From Gordonibacter massiliensis (ex Traore et al. 2017) (lineage in GTDB: Bacteria; Actinomycetota; Coriobacteriia; Coriobacteriales; Eggerthellaceae): DNA of 64,000 nucleotides. The number at the start of each line of letters is the position of its first letter. Within the stretch, counting starts at the first letter, position 1. Shown piece after piece: positions 63,558-64,000 of the stretch. The notes below the pieces were generated by a model, which saw only the letters and a list, made by a program, of their open reading frames with translations, did no database searches and had not been told where the DNA came from. The translations under genes were made by a program, and so were the position numbers. The DNA lies in the NCBI GenBank assembly GCA_900170005.1, contig LT827128.1:3220168-3284167 (forward strand). The letters run 5' to 3'.

Positions 63558-64000
63558 ATGAGCTACGATTTCGGCGCGTTCGCCGCGGCGTTCGTGAGCG
63601 ATCCCATACTTGCGCTCATCGTCATCCTGACGCTGGGTGCCACGGTGGTGAACGGGGCGACCGATGCCCCCAACGCCATCGCCACCGTCGTGGGAACGAA
63701 GGCCATGAAGCCCACGCCCGCTATCGCCATGGCGGCGGTGTGCAACTTCATCGGGCTGGCGGCCATCACCATGATCTCGTCGGCCGTGGCGGCCACCATC
63801 TTCAAGATGGTCGACTTCGGAGGCGACAACCACGCCGCGCTCGTCGCGCTGGCGGCGGCCATGGTGGCCATCATCGTGTGGGGCGTGGCGGCGTGGTACT
63901 TCGGCATACCCACGTCGCAGAGCCACTCGCTCATCGCCGGCATCACCGGCGCGGCCATCGCGCTGCAGGGCGGCTTGGGCGGCGTCAACGGCGGCGAGTG
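63558..64000 (+). CDS. Inorganic phosphate transporter, Pit family (partial)
   Basis: This gene runs off the right end; the first 147 residues are visible. They show the Pit signature GATVVNGATDAPNAIAT, the helix FIGLAAITMISSAVAATIF and the conserved GIPTSQSHSLIAGITGAAIA. Pit proteins import metal-phosphate complexes with protons at low affinity. The ATG at 63558 is preceded by GGGGAGGAG. Together with pstCAB at the left end, the window holds two phosphate systems. Completeness cannot be judged. Confidence 0.9.
   Translation, partial: MSYDFGAFAAAFVSDPILALIVILTLGATVVNGATDAPNAIATVVGTKAMKPTPAIAMAAVCNFIGLAAITMISSAVAATIFKMVDFGGDNHAALVALAAAMVAIIVWGVAAWYFGIPTSQSHSLIAGITGAAIALQGGLGGVNGGE

Overview
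The window reads as a chromosomal segment of a GC-rich Gram-positive actinobacterium of the class Coriobacteriia, most like an Eggerthella/Gordonibacter-type genome. The assignment rests on four things seen here: high-GC codon use in the core genes, a class B sortase with an SPQTG anchor, very long cell-wall-binding-repeat surface proteins, and the housekeeping gene order. No 16S gene or species marker is present, so it is an inference. No tRNA, rRNA or CRISPR array was recognised.

Left core (1-22.6 kb). The end of a phosphate uptake operon (pstC-pstA-pstB) is followed by a broken RhuM fragment and a PhoB/PhoR-type two-component pair. Next come a HigB/HigA-like toxin-antitoxin pair, rarA, a DUF948 membrane protein, an AI-2E-family permease, alaS and ruvX-mltG-yqeG-aroE. 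After a large palindromic element comes aroC-aroK-aroB-aroQ::pepP-efp, in which the type II dehydroquinase and an M24 aminopeptidase form one polypeptide.

Accessory island (22.6-56.2 kb). This has visibly lower and patchy GC. A leftward set encodes control and attachment: an SPQTG surface protein, sortase B, an LCP ligase, a Wzz-type co-polymerase, a BY-kinase and its PHP phosphatase. A divergent rightward set starts with a NusG-paralogue antiterminator. It then encodes a complete Wzx/Wzy glycan pathway: initiating sugar transferase, LicD, one glycosyltransferase, EpsG-like polymerase, flippase and pyruvyltransferase. It also encodes GDP-D-glycero-D-manno-heptose synthesis (HddA, GmhA and an acetyltransferase-HddC-GmhB fusion). 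Three huge secreted proteins with choline-binding-type repeats (1344, 2471 and 1627 aa) are interleaved with these genes. The first and third are paralogues sharing a near-identical 0.8-kb 3' segment, and the second copy of that segment is followed by a truncated acetyltransferase remnant. A G10 tract sits exactly at the acetyltransferase/HddC junction.

Right core (56.2-64 kb). An XRE regulator is followed by a carboxyltransferase::AccB fusion with a perfect internal ribosome binding site, accC, an Asp23-family gene, nusB, xseB, dxs and the start of a Pit phosphate transporter. aroQ-pepP-efp and accB-accC-asp23-nusB-xseB-dxs are neighbours in Bacillus-type genomes, so the island appears to have entered a conserved housekeeping block between efp and accB.

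How it fits together (inference): the island looks like a self-contained system that builds a heptose-containing, LicD-modified surface glycan, attaches it to the wall, and supplies repeat proteins that could bind it, with possible phase variation at the G10 tract.
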